Positions 48,241 through 60,802 of a stretch of DNA of 64,000 nucleotides are shown here, piece by piece. The notes below the pieces were generated by a model that saw only the letters and a program-made list of their open reading frames with translations, was not told the origin of the DNA and did not search any database. The first letter of the stretch is position 1. Every line of letters starts with the position of its first letter. The position numbers and the translations under genes are program-made. Source of the stretch: Spirometra erinaceieuropaei (taxonomy: Eukaryota; Platyhelminthes; Cestoda; Diphyllobothriidea; Diphyllobothriidae); assembly GCA_902702965.1 (NCBI GenBank), contig CACRXP010000620.1, positions 88,806 to 152,805 of the forward strand, read 5' to 3'.

Positions 48241-48756
48241 CTTCTGAGCGACTTCCGGCAAACAGATGATTACGCGCACTGAATTTACTCCATTGTAAAA
48301 TATTTTTCCGCCCTGGTGTTATGGCGTGTAGTGCATCTTATTCTGTAGCACGGCTGATGCAAACGTAACCCTGTCAGGATCTTCGATAAAGCCCACACGA
48401 TCGCGGGAGACTGCAAGTTTATTAATTTTACGAAACCGTCTACAACCGACCAAATAAGATTTGTCGGGAGCAGCGAGAGGTAGCAGTGTTCTACATCGAG
48501 ATTGGTAGCGATAACAATTGCTGAGCTAATATCTACTTTCAGCGGTCTGTGACAGGCAGTTCATCCTTCCCGACAGTCAGGCACCTAAAACCATGTCCTT
48601 TTGTCAGAGTGTAACTGCCGTTCTCATTAGTCGCTCTCCGCTGCAACGGATTTTCAGTAGTTATTCCATAAAACACATGACTTGGGGTTTCGCCCTATTC
48701 AGGATTTCCGGACTTAAAAAATGTGAATGTTAACAGAATTTACCGGTCTAGAGTGA

Positions 48757-48900
48757 CAATTCGACCGCCAACGTCGACGATGTTCACCATGTGCCCCACA
48801 TCAGGGTTTGGTAGGGACGGCGGCATGGGCAGCGCTTACCACACACCCTGTCTCCTCCGACTGCACCCGGTGTCAAGGCAGTCAAGGAAACCGAATGCGA
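48757..48900 (-). repeat. dispersed repeat family, copy C (inverted)
   Basis: In reverse complement it reads gactgccttgacaccgggtg ... gtgaacatcgtcgacg ... ggtcgaattgtc, which matches the order of landmarks in copy A. It lies about 0.6 kb from copy B in opposite orientation. Confidence 0.55.
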
Positions 48901-49439
48901 GAGGGAATAGTTGGCTGATAGAGCGAAAATTCGCGCCTAGGCGTAGCACCAAATCCCCTGGTCCAAACATGCACACACGATCTACAATACCTTAGCTAAG
49001 AATAACCTACATTCTCCATGGATAAAAAGTGCATTTGATAACTGGCACAAAATTATAGCTGTCGGATTGCGGCTCATTCCACGGAACGCGGCCGAAATCC
49101 TTGCAATAGCTGACAACCACGTGAGCTGCGAACTGCTCGAACCATGGTTCTCAGGCCCGTAATCAATCAACAAGCGCAAGGACCTTCCTGTACCATGTTC
49201 GACGCTGAGAAATTACCTGATCAACGGAATCAGTCACTTGGGGATTGCGCTGGTGAGCAACAAGCCCTGTGGTATCGGGCCAAATTGCCGAGCAATCATC
49301 ACACCAAATCCAACGCGTATGATGAAATTGCGGCAATTAACTACTCGGACGCAGACTGACGAGCCATCATTGCCTTGATTTCAACCCCCAGCGCAGATCT
49401 TGATAACTGTTACCGACAGTACTCATGTGGCCACACGGC

Positions 49440-49563
49440 AGCTACGTACTATAAATACTGCAGTCTTTGTGTCTCCTCTACCTTTATCTGCAACCGTCTC
49501 TGATGATGCGTTCGAGTGCGAATCCGAAATGTCACGCCAATAATCTTCTTGTTCCAGTGATCG
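49440..49563 (+). repeat. dispersed repeat with (TTC)n tail, copy 2
   Basis: This copy is homologous to 18440-18563 (ctttatctgcaaccgtctct, then gaatccgaaatgtcacgcca). It ends at gttccagtgatcgc, immediately followed by the TTC microsatellite. After the microsatellite, degenerate SINE-like sequence continues to about 49.8 kb (gtctttgtctttatcggtag). Confidence 0.6.
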
Positions 49564-49649
49564 CTTCTTCTTCTTCTTCTTCTTCTTCTTCTTCTTCTTC
49601 TTCTTCTTCTTCTTCTTTTTCTTCTTCTTCTTCTTCTTCTTCTTCTTCT
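49564..49649 (+). repeat. (TTC)n microsatellite
   Basis: The tract has about 28 TTC units with a single ttttt interruption. It creates poly-Ser and poly-Glu open frames on the two strands that are not genes. Confidence 0.97.
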
Positions 49650-51351
49650 GCCGAATGTTCCAACTCCAGGCGCACCTTATTCAAACGCTCTATTATCAAG
49701 TGCTCAAGGTTCAAGTCATGGGATATGGCAGCGACCGCCTATCGACTTCAAGTAAGGCAGAAATGCCCGTTACAGTCTCTTTGTCTTTATCGGTAGTACG
49801 TCGCTATACGGGGCGATAAAATAACTAAAGTCTTGTCAGTCGCTATAGCCGACAGCTATGCGAAACCTGTCGAGACTTCACATTATCACCAAGTCCCCCA
49901 GACGTCCTAGGAATTATATGTTCGCCCAGCCTCGAGGAACAGACTGAAAAATAAAGGGAGACACAAAGTGGGGTTTCATTTTGAGGAAATGACTGTTCAA
50001 GTATGGTGCTCACGAAACAGCGATTACAGTACTCACAAATTAATTAAATTTAGGCAGCATATTTTTGACACAACAATGCCGAGTGGTGAGGCTATGACGA
50101 ACTTCGGTTTGACAAAATGCTTATGACCAGTCTGGTCGACCCCGTCTGTGGACCACCTGCAGCGCGCACGTCGCACGCTAACATTTCTGATCACAGCTGG
50201 TAGTCAGGGCTATGCCTGGTTGAATGAAGGCAGAATAAGCCCGAAGCAGTGGTATATCAGTCTACCCGCATCTCTGTTAATATCTCTGCCCTACTTAAAA
50301 TGACCACTAGGCATTGCTGCCTACCCACTCGATAACCTGACTAATCGGCATCCACGGTGCCGGGCTGCTGTATTGGTGACAACCCCACTCCAGGCTCTGA
50401 CATGGCTTCCTTGCCGCGACGAGGTCATAAAGCTGATGTGGGGATAAGTTCCATTGCAAGAATCCCGTTGACGCAAACACCGGCCTGGCCCCATTTCTTG
50501 TTGTTATGGTACAAAGGTTTCTGTGACCAGGGTTTCTTCGCTGTACACATTAACAAAGGTACAGTAGTGACCACAGACCCTCTGTCTCTCCATATTTACA
50601 CACTTTCTTGCTGATAATTTTAGACTGCAGTTCGTGCACTGGGGTTTCGTGTCTTTCCGTGTAGGGTAATTTGCTCTTAGAATTTTTCGTCAAGGAGTGT
50701 CGCAAACGGTCTATAACTACTGAGCCCTTGACAATCCATGGAATAGTTTATCGACATATTTCTTCGACGGTCTAGTCGAGCATTATTATTGGAACTGAAG
50801 AGCATCTTTCTCAAAGAAACCACGGGAGTATCTCGGCACTCACATGTCGCTGTTCGCAATAATTGTAAAAACAAAGTCTCCTTAAATACATATTTCTGGT
50901 GTGGTCAAAACTCGGAAAAGCAATGTATCTTAATTTTAAACTTTTGCGATGACATATTTGTTTTCAGAATGGGCGTTGGCGTGCAGAACAGAAAACAAAA
51001 AACTGGCAGGCCAGTGGAGGACGGGGCGTTTTCAAATGACTGTCAAAAATATGACCAGAGTTAATTAGAGAGCAGCTGCCGTTTTTGCTGATAGAAGTAA
51101 GCATTTACATTTGTTCGCTGGGAGTGAAACCTAGTTATCTGGCCTGACTGTAAAACGGCATATAGGCGTTCTGTTTGTCCAGCCATCTCATTTCCACATT
51201 CTTCGCTGGCAATCTCATAACGATAAGGTATCAATAATCGTGATAAGCCGTAAACGAAACTAGTTGTAGCCAAATGAAAGACCTAAAAAATTTACGTCAG
51301 ATCAGTTTAGGACCAAAGGATGAAATCTATGTTACATAATGGAATGTAGCA

Positions 51352-51655
51352 AGGCTGTCCATTGAAAGGCCGTGCAGAAAAATCGACGTACAGCATATAT
51401 CGATAGATCGCCCATCGCGCCCTACGCGTAACGTCGCGGTCCGCTGAGACAGAGATGAGATGTGCGTGCCTGCGCTTTTGGTGCCCGGAACTTACGCATG
51501 CTCAAACTCAGGCAATGTTGCAGTGGCAGAACGCCGTCGAGACGACTGAAGGTGTGCTTAATGACAATGTTGGACATAACGAACATTCCTTGGTTAGTGT
51601 TCTACTCAAGTTCTGACCGATCTGATAGAAGGCAATTGATTTATACATCTCGGAG
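51352..51655 (+). repeat. large inverted repeat, left arm (about 300 bp)
   Basis: The arm contains cctacgcgtaacgtcgcggt, ggaacttacgcatgctcaaa and gaacgccgtcgagacgactg. All recur in reverse complement at 52526-52822. By eye the arms are about 85-88 percent identical. Both arms preserve the same peptide frame (FGxRNLRMLKL ... GRTPSRRLKVCLM). Confidence 0.85.
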
Positions 51656-52525
51656 TGCATTAAAAGGTTGCACAACCTGGTGTGATCAATGCCATCTTAT
51701 ACACTCATATGAAGGGCGGCCCTATTGTATCAGAACCAAAGTGGGTCAAGCATGTGAAGGCCTGTGTGTGACGAGACCTTTTTATCTTGTCAGGAATGCG
51801 ACCGAGCTCACCTCCAGTCCGCTTGACCATCCGTGACATTTGTTAATCTCAGGGGTCAGGAGAGGAACCTATGCAGTGTTATACAATGTTATATCACTCA
51901 AAGGGTGTTTCAAGTGCGGTGGGTGCTATTCGCAGTACGTAAGCTCTTTACAAAAATGCGTCTCTAAAAGCGACAGAAGACTGCGCATAAATGCTGCTTG
52001 CTCTCTCCTTATCGCTGTCAGTTCTCCGGTTAAGCAGATTCTTTAACAAAATGCGACCAGACGGCCAAGTTTACGGATCAGCGATGCTCAAACTTCCATA
52101 AATCCGATATCATAATTTTCGCTGTTTTAAGAAGAGACTGCGTCACATAACGGCCAATGATAAACAGTTATTGGTACTATTAGTCACAAAATGAAAACAG
52201 CGAGTACTTGAGGAAGCGGAGGTAGCATAAACAACACATGGTAGAAAGGCCTCGTCCCCAACACAGAGTGCATGGCGCAACCTTATCAGAGGCTTCTGAC
52301 TGCAAATGCCTCGATATTCATTTCTTTTGCTCCGATGATAATTTGAGCTTTGACACTTCTCCACCTATATTTCAGCAACCTTGGTTTATTGCGTTAGTAA
52401 TTTCCCTCTTTTTGTTGTGCATAAACGCCGTTAACTAGTGTGCCTTATCTCGACAACCATAACAGAATTTACAGGTTTTGTGGTAACCATGCGATCCTAT
52501 GGCGCAACCGATGATTTACCCGAGA

Positions 52526-52822
52526 TATGTAAATCAATTGCCTTCCGACAGATCGGTCAGAACGTGAGCAGAACACTAAGCAAGGGATGCCTGTCGTGTC
52601 CGACATTGCCATTAGGCACACCTTCAGTCGTCTCGACGGCGTTCTGCCACTGAAACATACACTGAGTTTGAGCATGCGTAAGTTCCGGTCACCAAAAGCG
52701 CAGGCCCGCACATATCATCTCTGCCTCAGCGGACCGCGACGTTACGCGTAGGGTGCGATAGGCGATCTATCGGTATATGCTGTATTTCGAGTTTTCTACA
52801 TGGCTTTCCAATGAACGCATAT
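52526..52822 (-). repeat. large inverted repeat, right arm
   Basis: This is the reverse partner of 51352-51655, separated by about 870 bases. The shared open frame in both arms suggests that the repeat derives from a once-coding mobile element of unknown family. Confidence 0.85.
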
Positions 52823-52829
52823 CTTCAAT

Positions 52830-55800
52830 GTCTATCGATTGGCTGCAACTCATTTTTATTTCCCTCGAAAAAAAGGAAATGTCCTCTAGTACTCTCCTTA
52901 CAGTCAAAAGACTAATTTCACACAGTGATTCTCGGATCACAAGGGTCTTGCCGCACGGGTTATGAACTGAACTTCTCGATCATATATCCATAACATGTTA
53001 CCCAAATTAATTAAGTAGGTTGTATTTTTGTTGAAGGTGACTGTACTTGTAGAATTGCAAATTTTCGTTGCTTGACATTAAAACTAGGTACAAAACCCTC
53101 ACGGATGCTACATCCTTGATCTTTAATGGACGATATTTCAGGTCGAACGTTTTAAATAAATCGACCGGTATTTCTAAAAATATAATTCCTTGGTGGCCCG
53201 TTTAAAGAATTGTTGAACAGGATTCGCCAGCTATTGCTGCGGGTACGACGCAGGTCACGATGGGGCGGAGGCCTATTTGGTCACACAGTCCTCATTAATG
53301 AAATGCGCATCAAGCATAATACGCCACGGAATGAGAGCTGTGTATGGACACCTCCGGTCTCTGAATATGGGCAGTCGAAAGCAGTACTCGAAACGTCACA
53401 CATAAGATAATTTTTCGGTGGACACCGCTTTTTCACTTGGCAAATCAACAACTTTGGTATCTCCCAGTTTTCTTAGTCTGGACTATTAACCTTAATAACT
53501 GATAAGGCGAAACAGTTAGATTCAATATGTGAAAAATGCAACTTTTAAATCTAGAACAGCCTTTGGGCTCTATTGACGTCAATGAAGCAGATTTCCCTGG
53601 TCAATGAATCACTGAGGATTTCCTGCAATTAGGGATGTGAATCTATAGGAGGACGTGTTCTTTTAGCTGTGGTTACGGCGCTTTCTCCCATGCAACCGAA
53701 AATATTCGTAAAAAAGTCACTCGTTCGCAATTACTTTCACTACTGTGAGTGTCGAAGAAGGCTTATCTTTTTGAAGCATTTAAGCGCACTGCTCTAGTTA
53801 AGAGGTGTTAATTACACCCAGGTTGAAGTTGACAGGAGATCACGTGTGAGCCGCGCACTAACTTTTTTGTTTTTTGGCCAGACTGAAACAGTGTTAAATG
53901 GTGTTGGAAAAATTTTGCCATGTACTCAGATAAAATCCAAAGCACAAGCGCGCGACCTAGATTTGCGTGCATATTTAGTTATTTACAGAAACTGACTCTG
54001 AGGGATCATTTCACACTGCCACGTAATTCCGGCCATGAAATCTTATTGCCAATGGGCTCTAGTCGACTAACGTACCCGTTAGGCAAGTAGTTACTCGACA
54101 CCTGATAAAAGGTCTGCTGTGCTGCACCGTAAACCACTGGATTTGTTTGTAGGGCTAGCGAAACATACTAAGCTACAGAAGGTGGCGAACCAGATTCCCT
54201 TCCGATAATTTTCTTCAGTCGCACAATGTCTAGTAGTTGTAGCACATGAAAGTCTTGCCCAACTGTTGTATTGCGCATATTTGTTCAGTTGAACTGTAAC
54301 TCGAGATATCGCGTCAGTGATCCTGAATAAAAGGGATGTTTCGACTGCGGGACCCATAAAACATCCGCAATCAACGGCCTTTGCCTTCGAACAAGTCCTG
54401 TAAAACGATAGGGCAAAGTACAGAACTTGTGGTATTCCCGCCCAACCCGTCGTCTATTCAACCCCTCCCCCTTAACAAATCATTTCAGCAGGACATGATG
54501 ACTCACTCGCGAACTTTGGTCGAAAAACTCAGTGACTGTCACACAATAGTAAACTTTCGCAACAACGACCACACGGAAGTGTGATTTCTGCATAAATCGT
54601 TGGAGGAGCTGCATGCTTATTCGACACAAAATTTGCACACGACGCGTTTCCCTTTGAAGTGTGCTGCCGCGTAAAGTCACGCGGCTTCTGCGCGGCAGTC
54701 ACTTTTGAGAAAGGTTCCCCAGAGAAATTTGTCCTCAAAGACCAGCCAGAAGTCGTTGATGCAAAATGAACTGCCAATTTGGCAAGCGTAGGGTTGGATA
54801 TCCACTTTACCAAAATGATTATAGGGGAGACAACTACGTTAATAGGCGCTTTCGTCATTTTCCGCCGCTATTTTCCAGTTCGCTTGCCTCCATTTAGTTC
54901 GATCTGATTTAAGTTAAACAAAGTTTCGACTGCACATGCACATCACAATTTACATGCGTGAAGTGGCCCAGTTCTTGGGTCCAAAATCCAAAGCCTTGTT
55001 TGTAAGTGTACATTCGGAAGATTCCACCATCTGTCAACGTCACAGGGGATTGTAATCGGGAGGACGGGTCCGAAGTAGGTTCGGAGTCTCATTTAAAAAT
55101 TTTATCGAAAAAAGACAGGGGTAGTGAAATGACCATCTATGGCTTATTTGTCGTAATCAGCAAGTCATATGTCAAAACCCAAGTTGCGCGACCACAGGGG
55201 AAATGCGCTGCGCTCGATATACAACTTTATTGCCCATGAAGGTTCCAATTATTATTACTATTACTGTTATTATTATTATTATTATTACTATCGGCTGCAG
55301 CCACCATAGACCAGAACTCCAAGGCAAGCTTCAATGCCCGTATTCCGTCTTGCCACTACACTAGACTGGCTGACTTCAGGTCCGCGAGGAGTTAGGGAAA
55401 GTGCTACGTTGCATCCATTCTCTAAGGCTGTGGAGAGAGAGGAAGTTAGCATGATTAACACCTAATGACCAGGACTGGCCACAGTCTCAGTATAGTCGAA
55501 GATCAAAATTGTACACTTTGCTCTCACGGCGAAACAGGCGGAGTACACACTGACAGCTGAGCGTCTCCGTTTCAATAAATCTAGCTCTGCTTCGGGTGGT
55601 GCTGCTGGCGATAGGGAAACAAGACATGAAGTCTGTGATCGTCACCGCAAAAACAGGAACAAAAGTAAATTGTCAGGATGGAGTTCTGAAGCAAATACAT
55701 AAGCCGGAGGCTCAGTCTTATAACATCAGAATGGGCATTCTGGACGAATAGAGGTTTCAAGAGCTAGTTTTCAACCGAAGAGGTTAATGCCACGTCAAAC

Positions 55801-57485
55801 TACATGCACTACGATCCTACCACAACAGTTGTCAGAGAATAATGCAATTTGGTGTCGCTGCCAGTGAAGGCAAAGTACGCTCTTTGTGTAAACAATCCTT
55901 ATTTGAAGAAACCTACCCATCTGTCGAGGTTAGGGCACGGCATTTGAAGACGCGGTAGTACCGCTAACTTTGAAAAGCGACGGCTGGTATCAGTGCGACT
56001 TCTAACACTTTTAGAGTTCTCCAGTCTGACAGTGGGAGAGTATCCATCTGTGTATCTGTCTCAAGCTTGTGAAGTCCACCCTTGATTTGGTGGTCTAATT
56101 GCCCGATGCCACTGTTTACATTTAATACTCTGTAGTTCAGTCTCTGTAGGGGTAACGCTCTCGTGAGGATATAATGCTGATCGGAGCGAACTCGGTTGCG
56201 GTACGAAAACCTGCGGAAAGGCTGATTTCTTCAATGTCACCATAGCAACCATGCGCACATGCCGAGCAAGCTTAAGGCGACTCGGAAATGTGTGTGGGCG
56301 CAGAGGCCAGAGCCACGTTTAGGCATGTTCTGTATATGCTAGGCCCTACACGCACACGATCTAAACTTCAGGTTACCGGATCACACAAAGATAAGAGATC
56401 CCAGCCACAACTTTAAACATACTTATTTCATGTCACCATGGCATTAGCTAGGTTCGCCTCCGACTAACACAAGAGTTTGGCTGGCATAGTGTCGATCTAC
56501 GAATGCATTTTTAGGCGAAAACGGAGTCCCCAGGCCTACAAATGCTACTAACTCGAAGGACATGGCAGAGGAGTCGTGTTGATTTTATGTATACCGGTAT
56601 CTCTATGTTTAGAACGCCTATTAGAAGAGTGTGGTGGGTAACGGACGACTACATCAAAAAATCTGTAGGCTAAGCATTCCATCCCCCTTAACTGCAAGCA
56701 ATGCCCTGTGTACAAAGCATTGCCAAGGACGAGATACTCAAGAAATGACGGCACACCGGGCAAATCACCACAGACAAGAACGCACAAAGACGTCATTTCA
56801 AAAAAACTCAAGACAATCTTGTGGATATTATGGGAGAAAAGGTAGGACCAGAATGGGATTCGCATTCGAGGTGGGTTTAAACTCAAATCTGAAAGACTCC
56901 ACCCATTTTCGATGTTGCGGGAGTCTCAACGTTCGAAGCGCTGACGGCGGAGTCCGTAAACACCTTCTGCCGGTGGACAAATAGAGATGATTCTGGGGGC
57001 AGGGCGATAGGAGGAAAAGTCGGCAGGATGTACTGAGGAGATTCGACGTCCTGTTTGTCAAGCAACGGCTTTGTGTATCCGCTGGGGGTCCGCTCTACCT
57101 TCCCTCCGCACCCAGAAGAAGCTTCCAGTCCATGCTAAGGAGAAAGTGAGACGTACATGAATAGGAGAAAAAGTATATGATGCGATTTAGAAACTGACGG
57201 GGTACAAGTAGACTAGGTAGGAGCTGACGCAAGAAAATCTGATCTAGCATTTTCTGTTTTATGTAATAAAACCGTACCAATTACAAAGCCTGAAGAGACA
57301 GCTTCGCGGCCAGGGAAAAGGAGAAAGGGCACTCGGATTGAAACCGCATGCCAGAGAGAGATTAATACATCAACCGTTGGGTTTGAACAGATAGAAACAC
57401 CGGACCAGTGGGACCAACCAATTTTCCAATCACTTAATGGTAACGGAACCCAAGGATACCCTAAAGTACTAGCTAGCGTACTCAC
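52830..57485. other. AT-rich region without recognised genes
   Basis: Apart from a (TTA)n microsatellite near 55.25 kb I recognise nothing. A 109-codon minus-strand open frame (54529-54858) has no motif. Composition shifts here to A/purine-rich on the plus strand, which fits the 3' part or introns of a minus-strand gene. Confidence 0.45.
55249..55291 (+). repeat. (TTA)n microsatellite
   Basis: This is an imperfect run of TTA/TTAC units of about 43 bases. Confidence 0.9.
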
Positions 57486-57541
57486 CGGAAAGGTGAATAG
57501 CAGTAAACCTGCTTCTAGTTAGTGAGTTCAAACATGACACC
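57486..57541 (-). CDS. weak candidate exon on the minus strand
   Basis: The minus strand shows a very strong acceptor tract (ttttttttcgtttctgccct followed by tgccag) and a gtgagt donor around a 56-nt segment with one open frame (VSCLNSLTRSRFTAIHLS). It needs incoming phase 2, which the exons found so far do not supply directly. It may be a 3' exon of the same gene, or chance. Confidence 0.22.
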
Positions 57542-58759
57542 CTGGCAAGGGCAGAAACGAAAAAAAATGCCTGCATCGTTTGAATTTCCCAACTGCGTCG
57601 AATGTCGGCACAGTTTCAACACATGTAGCATAATGTTCGAAACCTTGCACACTACATTTCGATAAATAACATTAAGTGTCCTCGAATAGGGAATTAAAAC
57701 ATCCAACATGGTTACCGGCCAACGCGCCACCTCTCGAGTAAAGGAGTGGAAAATACATGAGGTTAGCAAAAGTCCCAATCAGCACCCAGAGGTGGAGTCT
57801 AAAAACTCAAATTGCAGACAGTGGGATATCTCACAGCCCTTATTGAGAAAAGTGGGGCAATCAAACTCTTCCTTTTTCTAACTAAACAGCAAAGGGGAAT
57901 AGGACGGGTGCCAAGATGACAAGGTTGACTGTCAGTTTCAGTAAACACTCTTCGCTGGCAGATGATGCTGAAGTTTCTTAAACAATTCATTAGTAATATT
58001 CAAAAGGGGGCTGTTGACAACTATCAAGAGGCAACTTCTTATTTAGAAATAAGTGGATGAGGCTGAAAAGACCAAGAGCGAACGGAAGGCAAATCCAAGA
58101 ATTGCGATAAGTTAGGGGTCCCAATGATGGAGACGGCAAGTGGCGAATGTATCGCAGAATCGCAGAAGCTATAAACCAACCGAGTTTGTCCGATCAAACA
58201 CTTTCCCATTTCATGCGACAAATTTTCCCACCTCATGCCCGTTGTGAACAAGTTTGTCGCGTAAGGGGTCCTCCGACTGATGATTCTAGGTTGGAGGTCA
58301 CAGGTTTCTCGGGTTCCGACAACTTTTACTAACTAGAGCGGGAAAACCACATATAAACGCTTCGGTAGCATTGAAAGCAACCGTACCACTGACAATCCGA
58401 TATGAACGCTGCTGCAAGGCACGATTAAGGTTTTTAGGAACAAGCCCAACAAAGCTGAATATCAAGCTTCTAGACTTGCTTAAGACATACTGTGTATCAC
58501 AAGCATCGTTCGAAAAAATATGCAACGAAATAGAATTAGCCGGTAGGATAAACGAAGGAGAGCTTCATACACTGATAAAAAAAAACTATAATCCCACACT
58601 GGGTAGCAATTATTTGTGGCAGACCGTGAGCTGTACCGGTTTCTCGCCAAGATAATCGGATTCCCGTCGCTTCCAACTGATCCCATATCGGCCTTCCCTG
58701 ATATGCCGACAAGAAAATCGGTTCTTGACGAATTTTTTACGTTGGTAAGTAACTCTTAC

Positions 58760-58840
58760 CTTCGGTGTTATCGTGAATAGGTTTCGAACGGCCAAGCGAC
58801 TAAGTGTTAACCTTACGGGATGTTTTTTCAGCAAAAGAAG
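58760..58840 (-). CDS. candidate further exon of the minus-strand gene
   Basis: The minus strand has a pyrimidine-rich acceptor (ttgcatttcctccacgaatgcag), an 81-nt stretch open only in phase 0 (LLLLKKHPVRLTLSRLAVRN, then LFTITPK) and a gtaaga donor. The phase agrees with the exon at 60803-60892. There is no recognisable family motif, so this is only a candidate. Confidence 0.3.
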
Positions 58841-59180
58841 CTGCATTCGTGGAGGAAATGCAAAGAGAGAGCCTGCAAGGGTGCGATAAATAAGCATTTA
58901 GTTCATGTGCTACGCAAGTAGTCGAGTCAGTCCCTGAAAGTTCAACAAAGCGGTGTTTTGGTGCATTGCATAAGAACAACGGAAAAAGGTGTCTTAGTCA
59001 AAATATAGAGGCAATTACACCGCAGATAGACTGTTCTCCCCCAAATCCGAAAGGGAAAATGTGGAGCGTTCCGACAAAGCATTGCAGGAGGCGGTAAAAC
59101 TAGCAGGATTTAAGGGGTCCACTTTGAGTCCTTAATGGGGGGCTCTGAAGGGATCTGATTTATGTCCATATTTATAATCT

Positions 59181-59557
59181 GGCTAGATCGCAGTTGGTAG
59201 CCCCGAATGGGAAGCGGACGGCGACCTTAACCCTAACTCTAACCTCAACCGTTGCCGTTATCGTAACCGTAAACGTAACCGTAGCCCTTAGACATAGTCG
59301 TAACTGCGAAACCTAACCGTAATATTGAAACCTATTCGTACGCTCAAACCCTAACCATAACCCGAAAACCTAAGCCTAAAAGCATAACCCTAACCAAAAA
59401 ATCGGAAACCATTAACTGGTACCCTAATCCTAACCTCAAGCGTAAAACGGAAGCCAAATGTGTTAGATGTGATTATGGAGCCCCACAAAATAACCCCAGT
59501 AAACAAACCACCCAGCCACCTGTAATGCGGGTCCGGGCTACCAACTGCGGTCTAGCC
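59181..59557. mobile_element. second TIR element enclosing telomere-like repeats
   Basis: ggctagatcgcagttggtag plus ccc (59181-59203) is mirrored at 59535-59557, with 22 of 23 bases inverted; similarity may extend a little further outward. The interior holds degenerate CCCTAA repeats (about 59226-59445). As with the element at 46.2 kb, the TIR contains GTAGCCC and the cargo is telomere-like, here in the opposite orientation. Confidence 0.65.
59226..59445 (+). repeat. interstitial degenerate CCCTAA tract
   Basis: About 220 bases are built from variants of taaccc, taaccg and taacct. It is the reverse orientation of the tract at 46.2 kb and is strongly decayed. Confidence 0.8.
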
Positions 59558-60802
59558 CGTAATTTATAGATAGAGAACGCTAGAGGGACCAATTATGGCC
59601 CAAAAGTCCGGAGGTTACATGATATTGCCACGGAAAAGCGGTGAAACACAAGCGCGAGCAATTGTTTAGCACCTCTGCCAGGAATGCGCTGGTGTGGTTC
59701 TCAACGGTACCGCTATGCAGATGCCCATGGCATTCAGTATATACGAGCATGGGGTGCTTGGTTCGTTGTATTTAGCAGTTTTCTCCAAGAGAACTGTACA
59801 CGTTGTGTTCAGTGCACTTTTTCTATACATTTGGACTAAACACGTGCGGATACCTGGGTTATTAACTGTTTGGAGCTCGGAAGAGTGGGCTTTTCGGACT
59901 ACAGGGGCAACACTTCCCGCCATAAGTAGCGCCACGTCCTCTAGTCGCACTTAATGTGCACTTTTAACATCTTAGGACCCGAGGAATAAAATGAGTATCA
60001 AATTTTTATGGTTAGAATCAAACGCTTGTCTCCTCTTTATGAGAGCCAAATGTGCTTTGAAATGATTATGATGTGCCCATTGGGAGCTACCAAGGTATGA
60101 GCTAACTCGCTCCCATTCAGGCTGCACTGTTCCCTCTTAATGCGGCTCTCAGGGCATTCACACGCATGGAAGTTCCGAAACGCCCTCTTTAAAGCCCTTA
60201 TTCTGTCGACATTAAAAAAACGTTAGTGAACAGTTGAACTGAAAAAACTCCCGCGGAAGCATGCACACACCTTTATCTTTAGATCTAGCACCGGATCAAT
60301 GTGCGTCAGTGAAAGGTACAAGCATGACACCGTTAGTCCTCTAAAAACTGCTTCAGTAGTGAACCAGACAATTTACCATTTCTTCACCAGAACTGTAAAG
60401 AGCGAGTCTGGTTTCCAATTCACTTGCACTCCTATGTGAAAAGCAACGCAAAGGATTACTTACGCTCGTGGTCTTTTAGTAGAGACGTGGTGTAGCCTAA
60501 CGGATAGACCGAGGTAGAGAACCGTACTTAATTTCAACAGGGCTCAACCATCCGCATAGTGCAAGTGTGCCCAAGCAATTAGTGCTATGCCGATACTGCG
60601 CCCAATTTGGAGAAACCAAACGACTGTCCTGCAGAGCCCATGCAAGTGCTAAGCTGTTTTTCACAACAGCCAAGGATCGAAAAAAAACCCAAAACACTGC
60701 CACACAGGCAATCCAGTTGGAGGGTTGAGTGTGGCGTGAAGCGATAGATAAACCGGGAACAGCTGACGGTTATAATGCAGGTAGCTGGCATAAGGTACAT
60801 AC

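Larger units (their letters stand above)
43894..51350. other. calpain 3' region and repeat-rich intergenic DNA
   Basis: The 3' UTR probably ends within the first kilobase. Beyond it I see a TIR element with telomere-like repeats (46207-46511), dispersed repeats at 48.1 and 48.8 kb, a (TTC)n microsatellite with its associated repeat at 49.5 kb and a short (AG)n run at about 47700. I found no supported exon here. Confidence 0.5.

Noticed and set aside
49467..49796. Poly-Ser and poly-Glu frames over the TTC tract
   Set aside because: They are simple-repeat translations. The flanking part belongs to a dispersed repeat.
59666..59954. Overlapping plus and minus frames at 59.7-59.95 kb
   Set aside because: Neither has splice context or family motifs. 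A stop-poor stretch open on both strands explains them.
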